DNA of 64,000 bases, from NCBI RefSeq assembly GCF_014634745.1, contig NZ_BMBP01000010.1, forward strand, positions 1-64,000. The letters are read 5' to 3'. The position numbers and the translations under genes were made by a program. Shown here one piece after another: positions 1 through 8,695 of the stretch. Source of the stretch: Leuconostoc pseudomesenteroides KCTC 3652. GTDB taxonomy: Bacteria; Bacillota; Bacilli; Lactobacillales; Lactobacillaceae. The notes under the pieces are model-generated. The model was not told where the DNA came from. It did not search any database and saw only the letters and a program-made list of their open reading frames with translations. Every line of letters begins with the position of its first letter. The first letter of the stretch is position 1.

Positions 1-75
1 CTGATGACCATCACATCAGAAGCACGAAACCCATGGCAAAAAGGAGCCAAAGTCGCGTTCTCCCCGCGACTCTAA
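1..75 (+). CDS. 3' end of an unidentified CDS (partial)
   Basis: The first reading frame is open from the window edge to a TAA at 73-75 and gives 24 residues ending KVAFSPRL. The other frame that is open at the edge reads through the downstream terminator, so this frame is preferred. A strong terminator lies about 60 bases after the stop, as expected for the end of a transcription unit. The family cannot be recognised from this tail. The main doubt is whether it is coding at all. Confidence 0.35.
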   Translation: MMTITSEARNPWQKGAKVAFSPRL

Positions 76-137
76 ATAATTCATATTCTCTCCCGAATAT
101 ATTCTCTTCTCTCTCAAATATTCTCTCAAAAATATTT

Positions 138-175
138 CCCGATGAACGTGTTAGTTCATCGGGTTTCGTGTTTTT
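138..175 (+). terminator. Rho-independent terminator
   Basis: A perfect 10-bp stem, CCCGATGAAC (138-147) with GTTCATCGGG (154-163), closes a 6-base loop and is followed by a T-rich tract. It would end the transcript arriving from the left edge. Confidence 0.85.
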
Positions 176-338
176 ATGAGTTGTAAATTTGTCTTGTTCA
201 TTGTTTTGAGAAAAATACAGGCGTAAATGTGAAAAAGTTCCGAATTTTTTGCGAATGTTTTTAGAATAAATCAAATACTGATTTGTGTTGGTAACTAAAT
301 ATCGATTATAATTCACTTCAAATGATGAAAGGACACAA

Positions 339-488
339 ATGACGATGACGTATCATATTGACTTGACAATTATTATCTGGCTATTTGTTGCCTATAAGTT
401 TTATAAACTGTTGCTAAGAGCTGTGACTACTTTTGAAAGAAAAGTTAATCAAGATAGTCCGTTAGACAAAAATGGATCTGATAATTAA
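339..488 (+). CDS. Small membrane protein, 49 aa, unknown function
   Basis: This short frame starts with ATG at 339 after an AAAGGA ribosome binding site (328-333) and ends with TAA at 486-488. Residues about 7-25 are hydrophobic (DLTIIIWLFVAYKFYKLLL), followed by a short charged tail, so a single membrane-spanning peptide with the tail in the cytoplasm is likely. No family is recognised. It stands alone between a terminator and a tRNA gene. The good ribosome binding site and membrane-like composition support it; its small size is the reason for caution. Confidence 0.45.
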   Translation: MTMTYHIDLTIIIWLFVAYKFYKLLLRAVTTFERKVNQDSPLDKNGSDN

Positions 489-643
489 GAGGGAGGTTCG
501 CTTTTTTGTTAGAAATATATCGCCTAGGCTGACCTTAATGTCAGTTTTGTGATTTTAGTTTATGAATTGAATAGGTTAGTTGATATGTTGCCTATTGATC
601 GAATTTGTGGTATTATGATTTGTGTTGCAAAAACAGATGATAT

Positions 644-716
644 GGTCAGCTAGCTCAGTTGGTAGAGCAACGGACTCTTAATCCGTGGGTCCAGGGTTCG
701 AGCCCCTGGCTGACCA
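644..716 (+). tRNA. tRNA-Lys (anticodon CTT)
   Basis: All four arms can be folded. The acceptor stem is GGTCAGC with GCTGACC, the anticodon loop is CTCTTAA giving anticodon CTT (reads AAG, Lys), and the T arm carries GGTTCGAGCC. Position 716 is the discriminator A. The 3' CCA is not encoded. It forms its own transcription unit with a terminator seven bases downstream. Confidence 0.97.
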
Positions 717-722
717 TTTTGG

Positions 723-756
723 AAAACCACTCAGACAATTTCTGGGTGGTTTTTTG
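723..756 (+). terminator. Rho-independent terminator after tRNA-Lys
   Basis: An 11-bp stem, AACCACTCAGA with TCTGGGTGGTT (one G-U pair), has a 5-base loop and runs straight into six or more T residues. Confidence 0.88.
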
Positions 757-862
757 TTGCATAGATTAATATGTTGTTAATAGTGTAATTTGTGAAATAT
801 CTTGATATGTCTCACTTTATTTCTCACAAAGAGAAAAGATAACATTTTGTTTTTTAAGTTGG

Positions 863-891
863 TTGCACAAACAAACTAACCATGTTATGAT
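863..891 (+). promoter_or_regulatory. Sigma-A type promoter of the sugar transporter
   Basis: A -35 box TTGCAC (863-868) and a -10 box TATGAT (886-891) are separated by exactly 17 bases. Transcription would start near 898, just before the cre site at 908-921. Confidence 0.75.
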
Positions 892-907
892 ATCTGAGTA
901 AAGATGT

Positions 908-921
908 GATAACGTTTTCAC
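908..921 (+). promoter_or_regulatory. Catabolite-responsive element (cre, CcpA site)
   Basis: TGATAACGTTTTCA matches every fixed position of the cre consensus TGWNANCGNTNWCA. It lies about 10 bases downstream of the predicted transcription start, the usual position for CcpA roadblock repression. The sugar symporter that follows is therefore probably repressed when a preferred sugar is present. Confidence 0.8.
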
Positions 922-972
922 TTATAAGTGCGTTTATTCACAATTATAAAATATTATCTGGGAGATATAATT

Positions 973-2442
973 ATGGATGCAAATCTTGAAAAAAGAGATG
1001 AATTCGCCAAACTAACAACTTGGGATCGTGTGAGTTATGGTTTCGGTGATTTTGCTCAAAACTTGGTGTTTGGAACAGTTGGTGGCTTTTTGCTATTTTA
1101 CTTAACAAACATTAACGGCATATCAGCTGGTGTTGGTGCAACGATATTTTTAGTTGTTCGTTGGATTAATGTTGTTTGGGATCCATGGGTTGGAACTGTT
1201 GTTGATAAAGCTAAAATTACAAAGAATGGTAAATATCGACCATTTCTTTTGAATTTTGGTATTCCACTTGTTATTTTAGCAGCGCTGTTGTTTTTACCTG
1301 TTGCAAAAGTGCTAGGATCTGGTTCTGCCGCAACTGTTGCTTATGCAACTGTTTCATATATGGCAACAGCGTTGGTGTACTCATTTGTTAATATCCCTTA
1401 TGGTTCATTAAATGCATCATTAACTCGTGATGAAATGGAAGTGTCAAAGTTAACTTCAGTTCGTATGATGCTGGCTAATGTGGGTAACTTACTGGTTTAT
1501 ACACTATTTCCTTTGTTTGTTCAATTAGCTTCACCTAATGCAAAAATGACAGATACTGGTCTGTTTGGTTTAAAGTTGAAACTAGGAAACTATGCTGCTC
1601 CTTCAGCAGCTGGCGCATGGTTTAAAGTTTACGGTATATATATGCTTATTGGCGCTGTTGCACTATTTATAGCTTATCGTAACACCAGAGAACGCGTTCT
1701 AGCCTCAGAGGAATCAACAGATCAGGTCAAGTATTCTGATTTGTTTGCTGAGTTAAAGCGTAATGCAGCTTTGCGTAACCTTGGTATTTTCTTCTTAGTT
1801 GGCTTCACCTTGATGTTCTTTGGAAATACAGTTTGGCCATACTTCATGCAATATAACTTTGGTGTTGAGGGCGGTAAGTCAGCTTTGATGGCATCAATTG
1901 GGTTAATTGGTTCAATCCCAGGTATTTTCTTGGTAGTACTTTGGCCAAAATTGCGTTCAACGCTTGGAAAAAAAGGATTTTTCTTCACATTCTTATCTAT
2001 CTTTATAATAGGACAATTACTTTTGTTTGCTTGGTCTAAGAATCCTTCCTCAGATTGGTTGGGATTCACTGGTCGTTTCCTACAACAATGGGGTCTAACA
2101 TCTGCAACTGGTTTCATGTGGGCACTGGTTCCTGAAGTTGTCTCAAATGGCGAGTATATCTCAGGCAAGCGTGTTGCTGGCATAATCAATGCTATCATGG
2201 GTCTTTTCTTCAAAATTGGTTTGGCACTTGGTGGTATTATTCCTGGTTATCTTTTGCAGATTATGCACTTTAAGTCTGGTGCTTTGACACAAACTGCTAG
2301 TGCACAATTTGGTATTACATTGTCAATGATTTGGTTACCAAGCATTTTGGCCGTTGTTGCCATGATTGTCATCAGTCGTTATCCTTTGTCGGATGCATAT
2401 GTTGACAAGATGAACCAAGAATTGAAAGAAAAAAATAGTTAA
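973..2442 (+). CDS. GPH-family sugar:cation symporter
   Basis: A 489-residue membrane protein of the glycoside-pentoside-hexuronide:cation symporter family (MelB/LacS/XylP type), which imports a sugar or glycoside with a cation. About twelve hydrophobic helices can be followed. The early segment RWINVVWDPWVGTVVD carries the family's DP..G...D signature, and FVNIPYGSLNASLT matches the next conserved loop. There is no C-terminal IIA domain, unlike LacS. I chose the ATG at 973 over one 45 bases upstream because GGGAGA (961-966) is well spaced from it. The gene stands alone behind a good promoter and a perfect cre site, which indicates catabolite repression. The substrate cannot be told: no glycosidase or sugar pathway gene lies beside it. 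Confidence 0.88.
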   Translation: MDANLEKRDEFAKLTTWDRVSYGFGDFAQNLVFGTVGGFLLFYLTNINGISAGVGATIFLVVRWINVVWDPWVGTVVDKAKITKNGKYRPFLLNFGIPLVILAALLFLPVAKVLGSGSAATVAYATVSYMATALVYSFVNIPYGSLNASLTRDEMEVSKLTSVRMMLANVGNLLVYTLFPLFVQLASPNAKMTDTGLFGLKLKLGNYAAPSAAGAWFKVYGIYMLIGAVALFIAYRNTRERVLASEESTDQVKYSDLFAELKRNAALRNLGIFFLVGFTLMFFGNTVWPYFMQYNFGVEGGKSALMASIGLIGSIPGIFLVVLWPKLRSTLGKKGFFFTFLSIFIIGQLLLFAWSKNPSSDWLGFTGRFLQQWGLTSATGFMWALVPEVVSNGEYISGKRVAGIINAIMGLFFKIGLALGGIIPGYLLQIMHFKSGALTQTASAQFGITLSMIWLPSILAVVAMIVISRYPLSDAYVDKMNQELKEKNS

Positions 2443-2608
2443 CTAGATGAGACAACATTTAAAGACACTGCGCGTAGATTTTCTGAAATGATAAATCTAT
2501 CAACTATGACTTGACGTGTTGTTTTTTTATTGCAATCTTATAAGTACTGCGGGATACTAAAGATGGTCTTGTTAATATCAGTTATTAAAATATATTGGGG
2601 TAAAAGTA

Positions 2609-3382
2609 GTGAAAAAAACTGTCGGGCATGTCAAAATGCCATATATATTTGTTATTTTAATTCTAGTTATCATTGTTGGCATTTTAACAGTACGGCATTT
2701 TGATAATCAGGAGAAATCAGCGTCGCCAGATGTTAAAAAGTCGACATCAACAGCTCCGTCAAAAAATACTTTTCCAAAGGGCGTCAAATCGACTGATTGG
2801 GACTTAGTCTTGGTGAACAAAAAACAGCCATTGTCAGCAGAATTAAATTTTAATAAAGTCACGGTTGATGACAAGCAAATTGATACTAGAATTGAACAGC
2901 CTTTGGCTAATTTCCGTCAAGCTGCTCAAAAAGCAGGATATGCCACAACTTTAGTTTCAGGATATCGTTCCATTGCCTATCAAAAACAAATTTTTGACAA
3001 TTCAGTTGCACAATATGAAGCCAACGGTTTGAGCACAACTGAGGCCAAAAATAAGACAGCACTTGTCATCCAAACGCCAGGAGCTTCAGAACATCACACG
3101 GGGTTAGCTGTTGATTTGGCGGGGGATGATGCATTGGCGGCTTATCCTGCACTGCAGGCCGAGATGGATCAGTACGCCTCTCAGAAATGGTTGATACAAC
3201 ATGCACCAGATTACGGATTTGTATTACGTTTTCTAAGTGATGCAAAGTCAATTAAACAAACAGGTATTGATTATGAATCATGGCATTTTAGATATGTTGG
3301 TGTGGCAAACGCAAAATATATGACCCAGCATCATTTAACCTTAGAGGCGTATGTTGCTGCTTTAAAAAATGCTAATCGCTGA
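2609..3382 (+). CDS. VanY-family D-alanyl-D-alanine carboxypeptidase
   Basis: A membrane-anchored 257-residue peptidase that probably trims the terminal D-Ala from peptidoglycan stem peptides outside the cell. Residues about 10-30 form one hydrophobic anchor, followed by a Ser/Thr/Lys-rich linker. The VanY/DacB fold follows from about residue 85. SGYRS is the conserved entry motif, SEHHTGLAVD supplies the His and Asp zinc ligands, and ESWHFRYVG supplies the catalytic Glu and last zinc His. All expected metal residues are present. The start is GTG, with GGGGTA at 2597-2602 as ribosome binding site. It is a single-gene unit. A role in antibiotic resistance is not implied; such enzymes are common in lactic acid bacteria. 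Confidence 0.9.
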   Translation: MKKTVGHVKMPYIFVILILVIIVGILTVRHFDNQEKSASPDVKKSTSTAPSKNTFPKGVKSTDWDLVLVNKKQPLSAELNFNKVTVDDKQIDTRIEQPLANFRQAAQKAGYATTLVSGYRSIAYQKQIFDNSVAQYEANGLSTTEAKNKTALVIQTPGASEHHTGLAVDLAGDDALAAYPALQAEMDQYASQKWLIQHAPDYGFVLRFLSDAKSIKQTGIDYESWHFRYVGVANAKYMTQHHLTLEAYVAALKNANR

Positions 3383-3495
3383 CGTCAAAACCAATTGATT
3401 TCGTCTGCAAGTAAATGACAATTTTGCTATACTTAATAAGTAAATATTTTTAGCAGGTTTGTTAAATAATCACATTATTTTAAAGGAGAATTGGC

Positions 3496-4140
3496 ATGAT
3501 TGTATTATCAGGCACCATTGGCGCCGGCAAAACAAGTTTAACAAAGATGTTGGCCCAGCATTTGGATTCAGAGGCTTTTTATGAAAGCGTGGATGATAAT
3601 CCAATTTTGCCTTTATTCTATGAAGACCCCAAAAAGTATGGCTTTTTGCTGCAAATTTATTTTCTGAATAAGCGTTTGGCACAAATTAAAAAAGCGCAAG
3701 TTGTCACAAAAAATATCCTTGATCGTTCAATTTTTGAAGATGCTTTGTTGTTCCAATTAACTGCTGATTTAGATCGTGCCACACAGACAGAAGTCGACAT
3801 TTATAAATCTTTGGTTGATAATATGATGGCTGAAATTCCCGGAGGCGCTTCAAAAGATCCTGACCTATTGATTCATGTTCGTGTTAGTTTTGATACAATG
3901 TTGGCACGCATCAAAAAGCGTGGACGTTCTTATGAACAAATTGATGAGAATCCAAGTTTGTATGAATATTATCAAGCACTTAATAGCCGATATGATGATT
4001 GGTTTGAAAACTATGACCGATCACCAAAAATTCAAATTGATGGCGACCGTTTTGATTTCGTTGAGAATCCAAAAGCACGAGCAGAAGTATTTGAAATGAT
4101 TGATGCCAAATTATCTGAAACAGGTGTGCTATCATTTTAA
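3496..4140 (+). CDS. Deoxynucleoside kinase (dAK/dGK family)
   Basis: A 214-residue kinase that phosphorylates deoxyadenosine, deoxyguanosine or deoxycytidine in the salvage pathway. The P-loop is GTIGAGKTS near the N-terminus. NILDRSIFEDALLF carries the DRS motif of the family, and RIKKRGRSYEQ is the lid region. Length is normal for the dGK/dAK enzymes of lactobacilli, which often come as a heterodimer from two adjacent genes. Only one copy is present here. AAGGAGAA just upstream sets the start. A terminator follows. Substrate preference cannot be read from the sequence. Confidence 0.9.
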   Translation: MIVLSGTIGAGKTSLTKMLAQHLDSEAFYESVDDNPILPLFYEDPKKYGFLLQIYFLNKRLAQIKKAQVVTKNILDRSIFEDALLFQLTADLDRATQTEVDIYKSLVDNMMAEIPGGASKDPDLLIHVRVSFDTMLARIKKRGRSYEQIDENPSLYEYYQALNSRYDDWFENYDRSPKIQIDGDRFDFVENPKARAEVFEMIDAKLSETGVLSF

Positions 4141-4158
4141 AAGTACTAACGACTATGT

Positions 4159-4190
4159 AGCTCCTAACTGCCGAGTTGGGAGCTTTCTGT
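4159..4190 (+). terminator. Rho-independent terminator after the nucleoside kinase
   Basis: A 10-bp stem AGCTCCTAAC / GTTGGGAGCT (one G-U) encloses a 6-base loop, followed by TTCTGTT. A TATAAT at 4191-4196 directly after it is a candidate -10 box for proB. Confidence 0.75.
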
Positions 4191-4219
4191 TATAATAAAA
4201 CAAAATAGGAAATAATAGC

Positions 4220-5008
4220 ATGGAAAATTGGCAGAGAATCGTTGTCAAAGTTGGCACAAGCACCATTGTTGATGGTGATGGGCAAATTAAATATTCAGTG
4301 ATCAATCGTTTGGCGCAAACACTCACAAGTTTACAAAAAAGCGGGCATGAAGTGGTATTAGTTACTTCAGGTGCGATTGGTGTGGCGATGCAACAAATGC
4401 AGCTTCAGTCACGACCAAAAGAAATACCACAACAGCAAGCATTGGCGGCTATCGGTCAAACATATTTAATGTCACTTTACAACCAAAGCTTTGCGTTTTA
4501 TCAACAAATGATAGGACAAGTTTTGTTGACGTATGACGTTTTTGATAATAAAGTAATGCTTGAAAATGCTATCAACGCTGTTGAAGCATTGTTAGCTGAA
4601 CATGTTATTCCAATTATTAACGAAAATGATGTGATTGCAGTAGATGAATTGGATCATCAACATTCGTTTGGTGATAATGATCGGTTGGCGGCAATTGTAA
4701 CACATGAATTGCGAGCCGATGGTCTAATTATTTTAAGTGATGTTGATGCGCTGTATACTGCCAATCCAACAATTGATGCTACTGCCACACCTATTCGTCA
4801 TGTTACGGCAGTTACTGATGACATTCGGATGAGTGCCACTGGTTCCGTTTCAGGCCTTGGAACAGGTGGTATGAGTACCAAATTATTGGCAGCCGAACTG
4901 GTGATGGCACATCGTGGCAAAATGGTGCTAATCAATGGTGCCAATCCCGCTTTAATTTTAGATGTTATCAAAGGTGAGGCCGTGGGCACTTTGTTTCAAG
5001 GAGAATAA
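4220..5008 (+). CDS. proB: Glutamate 5-kinase
   Basis: This 262-residue enzyme phosphorylates glutamate to glutamyl-5-phosphate, the first step of proline synthesis. Residues VVKVGTSTI near the N-terminus, VTSGAIGVAM, ENDVIAVDEL, FGDNDRLAAIV and GTGGMSTKLLAAE are all conserved amino acid kinase motifs. The protein stops after the kinase domain, so it lacks the C-terminal PUA domain of the E. coli enzyme; short forms like this are known in lactic acid bacteria. It is directly followed by proA with one base between stop and start, so the two are co-transcribed and probably translationally coupled. proC is not in the window. Confidence 0.95.
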   Translation: MENWQRIVVKVGTSTIVDGDGQIKYSVINRLAQTLTSLQKSGHEVVLVTSGAIGVAMQQMQLQSRPKEIPQQQALAAIGQTYLMSLYNQSFAFYQQMIGQVLLTYDVFDNKVMLENAINAVEALLAEHVIPIINENDVIAVDELDHQHSFGDNDRLAAIVTHELRADGLIILSDVDALYTANPTIDATATPIRHVTAVTDDIRMSATGSVSGLGTGGMSTKLLAAELVMAHRGKMVLINGANPALILDVIKGEAVGTLFQGE

Positions 5009-5009
5009 G

Positions 5010-6251
5010 ATGGAAACAATACAAAATATTGGTCAAAAAGCAAAGGCAGCAGCGCTAGACGCTGCCAACTTATCTTTTGAGACACGCAATCAAATTTTAA
5101 AAATGATGGCAGCTGCTATTACGGAAAAGTCAGATGTCATTATTGCGGCTAATCAGCAAGATTTAGCATTAGCAACAAATCTTGCTGCACCAATGGTAAA
5201 ACGACTAACGCTTGATGAGGCGACAGTTCAAGGCATTGCCGAATCTCTTTTGGCAGTCACGCAATTGCCTGATCCTTTAGCAGGACCGTATGAAACGTGG
5301 GAAAATCACGCCAAATTAAAAATTGTAAAAAAGATAGTACCCTTGGGTGTTGTGGCAATGGTTTATGAAGCACGACCAAATGTTACTGTTGACTCAGCGG
5401 CGCTCACGCTAAAGTCTGGTAATGCTGTTATTTTACGAGGTGGGAAAGAAGCGATTGCCTCAAATAAGGCACTCGCAGCTATTTTACGTGACGTTTTGAA
5501 GCAACGTGATCTCAATCCAGATATGATACAACTCATCACTGACACGTCACATGACTCAGTCAACCAGTTACTTCATATGAGAGAATATGTGGACGTCTTG
5601 ATTCCACGAGGCTCTGGTCATTTTATTGATTTTGTTGTGGCTAATGCCACGGTTCCTGTGATAGAAACTGGTGCTGGTAACACACACATTTTTGTAGATG
5701 CTAGTGCTGATCAAGATGAAGCCATTAATATTATTCATAATGCCAAAACGCAGAAGCCAGCGGTATGCAATGCTGCCGAGAAGTTGTTAATTCATGCGGA
5801 TATAGCGGATGAATTTTTGCCAAAGATTACTGGTCGATTAAGAGCGGCAGATGTTGAATTACGAGGTGATGAAGCCTCTAGAGCGATTGAAAGTGATTTG
5901 ATACCAGCTAGTGAACTTGATTGGGACACAGAATATAATGACCTAATTATGGGTGTCCGTATTGTTTCTGGGATTGATGAGGCAATTGAGTGGGTGAATC
6001 GGCACACAACGCACCATTCTGAAACCATTATTAGTGAAGATGCTGAAAACGTTGCCAAATTTATGAATGACGTTGATGCTGCAGTCGTTTACCGAAACGC
6101 CTCAAGTCGGTTTACGGACGGATTTGAATTTGGGTTCGGTGCAGAAATTGGCATTTCAACTCAAAAGCTTCATGCACGTGGGCCAATGGGTCTTGAGGCT
6201 TTGACAACAATCAAATATGAAGTGTTTGGCGATGGTCAAATTCGTTCATAA
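5010..6251 (+). CDS. proA: Glutamate-5-semialdehyde dehydrogenase (gamma-glutamyl phosphate reductase)
   Basis: This 413-residue NADPH-dependent enzyme reduces glutamyl-5-phosphate to glutamate semialdehyde, the second proline synthesis step, and normally acts with ProB. Recognisable segments are MVYEARPNVTVDSA, LRGGKEA, VIETGAGNTHIFVD and KTQKPAVCNAAEKLL, which holds the catalytic Cys. The C-terminal GFEFGFGAEIGISTQKLHARGP is the family signature. I start at the ATG at 5010 because AAGGAGAA (4998-5005) overlaps the end of proB at the right spacing; an upstream in-frame ATG lies inside proB. A bidirectional terminator closes the operon. Confidence 0.95.
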   Translation: METIQNIGQKAKAAALDAANLSFETRNQILKMMAAAITEKSDVIIAANQQDLALATNLAAPMVKRLTLDEATVQGIAESLLAVTQLPDPLAGPYETWENHAKLKIVKKIVPLGVVAMVYEARPNVTVDSAALTLKSGNAVILRGGKEAIASNKALAAILRDVLKQRDLNPDMIQLITDTSHDSVNQLLHMREYVDVLIPRGSGHFIDFVVANATVPVIETGAGNTHIFVDASADQDEAINIIHNAKTQKPAVCNAAEKLLIHADIADEFLPKITGRLRAADVELRGDEASRAIESDLIPASELDWDTEYNDLIMGVRIVSGIDEAIEWVNRHTTHHSETIISEDAENVAKFMNDVDAAVVYRNASSRFTDGFEFGFGAEIGISTQKLHARGPMGLEALTTIKYEVFGDGQIRS

Positions 6252-6290
6252 ATAAAGAGACATGTCGTTAATGACATGTCTCTATTTATT
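6251..6290. terminator. Bidirectional terminator between proA and the nucleoside hydrolase gene
   Basis: An 11-bp stem AGAGACATGTC (6256-6266) / GACATGTCTCT (6273-6283) is flanked by A-rich sequence on the left and T-rich on the right, so it can serve both converging genes. It overlaps the stop codon of the minus-strand gene. Confidence 0.85.
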
Positions 6291-7254
6291 TCTGAGTTGT
6301 ATTCAAAATATTTAGCATTAGATTTTGGAAATCGTTTACAAAACGTGGTGTGTCGACGAGCACGGCGGCTTTAGTAGTTGTTGGTTCCAACAATCTACTT
6401 TTATCTCCGATAGTGCGACCATAATCGCCACTTTCTTTATCATAAGTGACACGCATGGCTAATGAAATTGTGGTGACATAGCTTGGGTCAATACCAACGG
6501 CTACTGCTAGCGGATCATGAAGTGCAGCACCTTTTTTGTCGATATTTAGTTTAGCATAGGCGTCAATATAAAAATCCATTAAATCAGCATATTTTTGACC
6601 TGCGGTTGTTCCTAGCAAGCGCCATGCAGCAGTTTCTTTTTTTGTTAATAGTGTTCGGAGGGTAACATCAAGACCAACCATCGTTAAATTGTCCTGATGA
6701 GTGAAAGCAAAGTCAGCAGCCTCGGGATCTTGATGGATATTAGCTTCAGTGAATGGTGTGACATTGCCTGGGACAGTTAAGGCGCCGCCCATCAATGTTG
6801 TATTGCCAATTAAGTGCGCAACGTCGGGATCTTTTTTAATTGCAGCCGTCAAGTTCGTTAGGGGACCGGTAGGAATAAAAATTAACTCATCTTGATATTG
6901 GTGTGCAGCTTCGATTAAGAAATCGACCCCAGATTGTGCGGAAACTTTTTGAGGTGATGTTGCTAACAAAACATCACCAACGCCGTTTTTGCCGTGAATA
7001 GCTTGTGAAATTGGCATCACATCAAAATGGTCAGTAGTGCTTGAATGACTTTCACCAATGAAAACAGGGACATTGTCTGCACCGAGTAGATGGAGTAAAT
7101 TCAAAGAATTTTGGGCGGCCGTTGTGACCAGAGTGTTACCATAACTTGAAATAATACCAATGAGATCAACATTTGGGTCTGCGACAGCATAAGCTAACGC
7201 AAGTGCGTCATCAATACCTGTGTCAAGATCAAGAATCATTTTTTTGTGGGCCAT
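6286..7254 (-). CDS. Inosine-uridine type nucleoside hydrolase
   Basis: A 322-residue hydrolase that splits ribonucleosides into base and ribose for salvage. MILDLDTGIDDALALAYA at the N-terminus is the calcium-binding DxDxGxDD signature. PTGPLTNLTAAI and the late HDPLAVAVGIDP, with the active-site His, match the IU-nucleoside hydrolase family. The start ATG at 7252-7254 (minus strand) follows TTGGAGA; longer frames upstream lack a ribosome binding site and overlap the divergent promoter. It is transcribed away from the ferredoxin-NADP reductase gene and stands alone. Base preference is not evident. Confidence 0.92.
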   Translation of the reverse strand: MAHKKMILDLDTGIDDALALAYAVADPNVDLIGIISSYGNTLVTTAAQNSLNLLHLLGADNVPVFIGESHSSTTDHFDVMPISQAIHGKNGVGDVLLATSPQKVSAQSGVDFLIEAAHQYQDELIFIPTGPLTNLTAAIKKDPDVAHLIGNTTLMGGALTVPGNVTPFTEANIHQDPEAADFAFTHQDNLTMVGLDVTLRTLLTKKETAAWRLLGTTAGQKYADLMDFYIDAYAKLNIDKKGAALHDPLAVAVGIDPSYVTTISLAMRVTYDKESGDYGRTIGDKSRLLEPTTTKAAVLVDTPRFVNDFQNLMLNILNTTQK

Positions 7255-7376
7255 AAATTTTCTCCAATTTTTAAAGATATGTTTATTATAACGGACAACA
7301 ACAAATTTAGGGATAAATTCGCCAAATGTAGGTATAATATTCTTGTACAGGGTAAACAAAAATTGGAGATTTATGA

Positions 7377-8393
7377 ATGACAGAAACAGAAATATATGAT
7401 ATTGCCATAATAGGTGGTGGACCAGTTGGTATGTTTGCAGGATTTTATGCTGGGCTACGAAATACAAAAACAATTTTGATCGAAAGTTTAGCTACTTTAG
7501 GCGGGCAGGTAACAGCACTTTATCCTGAAAAAAATATTCTAGATGTTGCGGGTTTTCCAAGTATCAAAGGTTCAGACTTAATCGCGTCGTTACAAGCACA
7601 ACTTGATATGTTTCCTATTACAATTAAAACGAATACGACTGTGGTTAACGTTGTGAAACAAGACGAGTTATTCACAATTGCTACAGATGATGGCACCACG
7701 ATGATCGCCAAAACAATTATCGTTACCACAGGTAAAGGGGCATTTGAACCACGTAAAATGCAGTTAGATGGCGTAGATGAGCTAGTTGGACAAGGTGTTC
7801 ACTATTTTGTAAAAAACAAACATGATTTTGATAATCATGACGTTGCCATTGCTGGTGGCGGGGATTCAGCAGTTGATATGGCAACAATGCTTAATCAATT
7901 AACCGCTTCGACTGCTTTGATTCATCGACGGGATCAATTTAGAGCGATGGAGCAAAGTGTTAAAGCGTTAGAACAATCAACAGTGAAACGTGAAACGCCA
8001 AAAAAAGTGACAAAAGTTGAGAAATTGTCTTCAGGCAAGCTGAGGCTTAGTTTGGCAAATGTTAAAAATGACTTGTTGCATAGCGATTTAGTAGTGGATG
8101 ACCTAATTATCAATTATGGTTTCATTTCAGCTAATAAAACAGTGCAATCTTGGGACATTCAGCCGGAACTTGATGGTCAAGTATTCCATGTTAATCAGGA
8201 GCTGGCTACTAGTGTTCCTGGTGTTTTTGCTATTGGGGATGCCAGCCATTACGTTGGGAAAGCGGACTTGATAGCGATAGGATTTGGTGAAGCACCTAAT
8301 GCCATTAATGCTGCTATTCGGGTATTTGACCCAGAACGCGGTGGGCCAGGCCATTCTAGTGCCATGGTTGTCCGCGATGGTAAAGTGATATAA
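7377..8393 (+). CDS. Ferredoxin/flavodoxin-NADP reductase, thioredoxin-reductase-like (YumC type)
   Basis: A 338-residue FAD/NADPH flavoprotein that passes electrons between NADPH and ferredoxin or flavodoxin. IAIIGGGPVGMFAGFYAG is the FAD-binding GxGxxG, TLGGQVTALYPEK follows, and VAIAGGGDSAVDMA is the NADPH-binding motif. GVFAIGDASHY closes the FAD site. The CxxC redox pair of true thioredoxin reductases is absent from the central domain, which separates the FNR2/YumC group from TrxB. The start ATG has TTGGAGA (7363-7369) upstream, and a TATAAT lies at 7333-7338. A perfect bidirectional terminator follows. Confidence 0.92.
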   Translation: MTETEIYDIAIIGGGPVGMFAGFYAGLRNTKTILIESLATLGGQVTALYPEKNILDVAGFPSIKGSDLIASLQAQLDMFPITIKTNTTVVNVVKQDELFTIATDDGTTMIAKTIIVTTGKGAFEPRKMQLDGVDELVGQGVHYFVKNKHDFDNHDVAIAGGGDSAVDMATMLNQLTASTALIHRRDQFRAMEQSVKALEQSTVKRETPKKVTKVEKLSSGKLRLSLANVKNDLLHSDLVVDDLIINYGFISANKTVQSWDIQPELDGQVFHVNQELATSVPGVFAIGDASHYVGKADLIAIGFGEAPNAINAAIRVFDPERGGPGHSSAMVVRDGKVI

Positions 8394-8430
8394 AAAATGT
8401 TAACCTCTGATCCTGAGGTTAACATTTTTT
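8392..8430. terminator. Bidirectional terminator, 16-bp perfect stem
   Basis: AAAAAATGTTAACCTC (8392-8407) pairs with GAGGTTAACATTTTTT (8415-8430) around a 7-base loop. The A-run and T-run let it work for both converging genes. Confidence 0.93.
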
Positions 8431-8431
8431 G

Positions 8432-8686
8432 TTATAAGTCATGCTTGTGCGTGTTGCTACGGGCAAAATGACGATTATTAGCATGTGTCTCGTGTTTTTT
8501 CTGTGTTCGAATTTGTTTTTCTAGCTCAGCAATTACTAAGGTGACATTCTTTAAATTATTTCTTAGTGAGCGTTGTGATGAAGCATCACGGTTTGACTGC
8601 TCTAAGTCATTTTGCAATTGTTTAGCTTGGTTCTGTGCGGTCGAGAGTTTGTGTTGTAATGCTTTGATATCATATAATTGAAACAT
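8432..8686 (-). CDS. Small coiled-coil protein, 84 aa, unknown function
   Basis: This 84-residue protein is mostly one amphipathic helix. Residues about 8-65 are rich in Gln, Leu, Lys and Glu with heptad-like spacing (KALQHKLSTAQNQAKQLQ), followed by a His/Asn-rich basic tail. No signal peptide or membrane segment is visible, so it should be cytoplasmic. It starts nine bases after the nuclease stop codon, with a TAAGG ribosome binding site overlapping that stop, so the two genes form one unit. A functional link to the nuclease is only suggested by position. No family is recognised. Confidence 0.65.
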   Translation of the reverse strand: MFQLYDIKALQHKLSTAQNQAKQLQNDLEQSNRDASSQRSLRNNLKNVTLVIAELEKQIRTQKKHETHANNRHFARSNTHKHDL

Positions 8687-8695
8687 AGTTGTGCC

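Noticed and set aside
11-316. Open frame on the minus strand over 11-316
   Set aside because: It covers the terminator at 138-175 and ordinary AT-rich sequence, has no ribosome binding site and no recognisable composition.
8127-8354. Minus-strand frame inside the ferredoxin-NADP reductase gene
   Set aside because: It lies wholly within a clear gene and has no family features.
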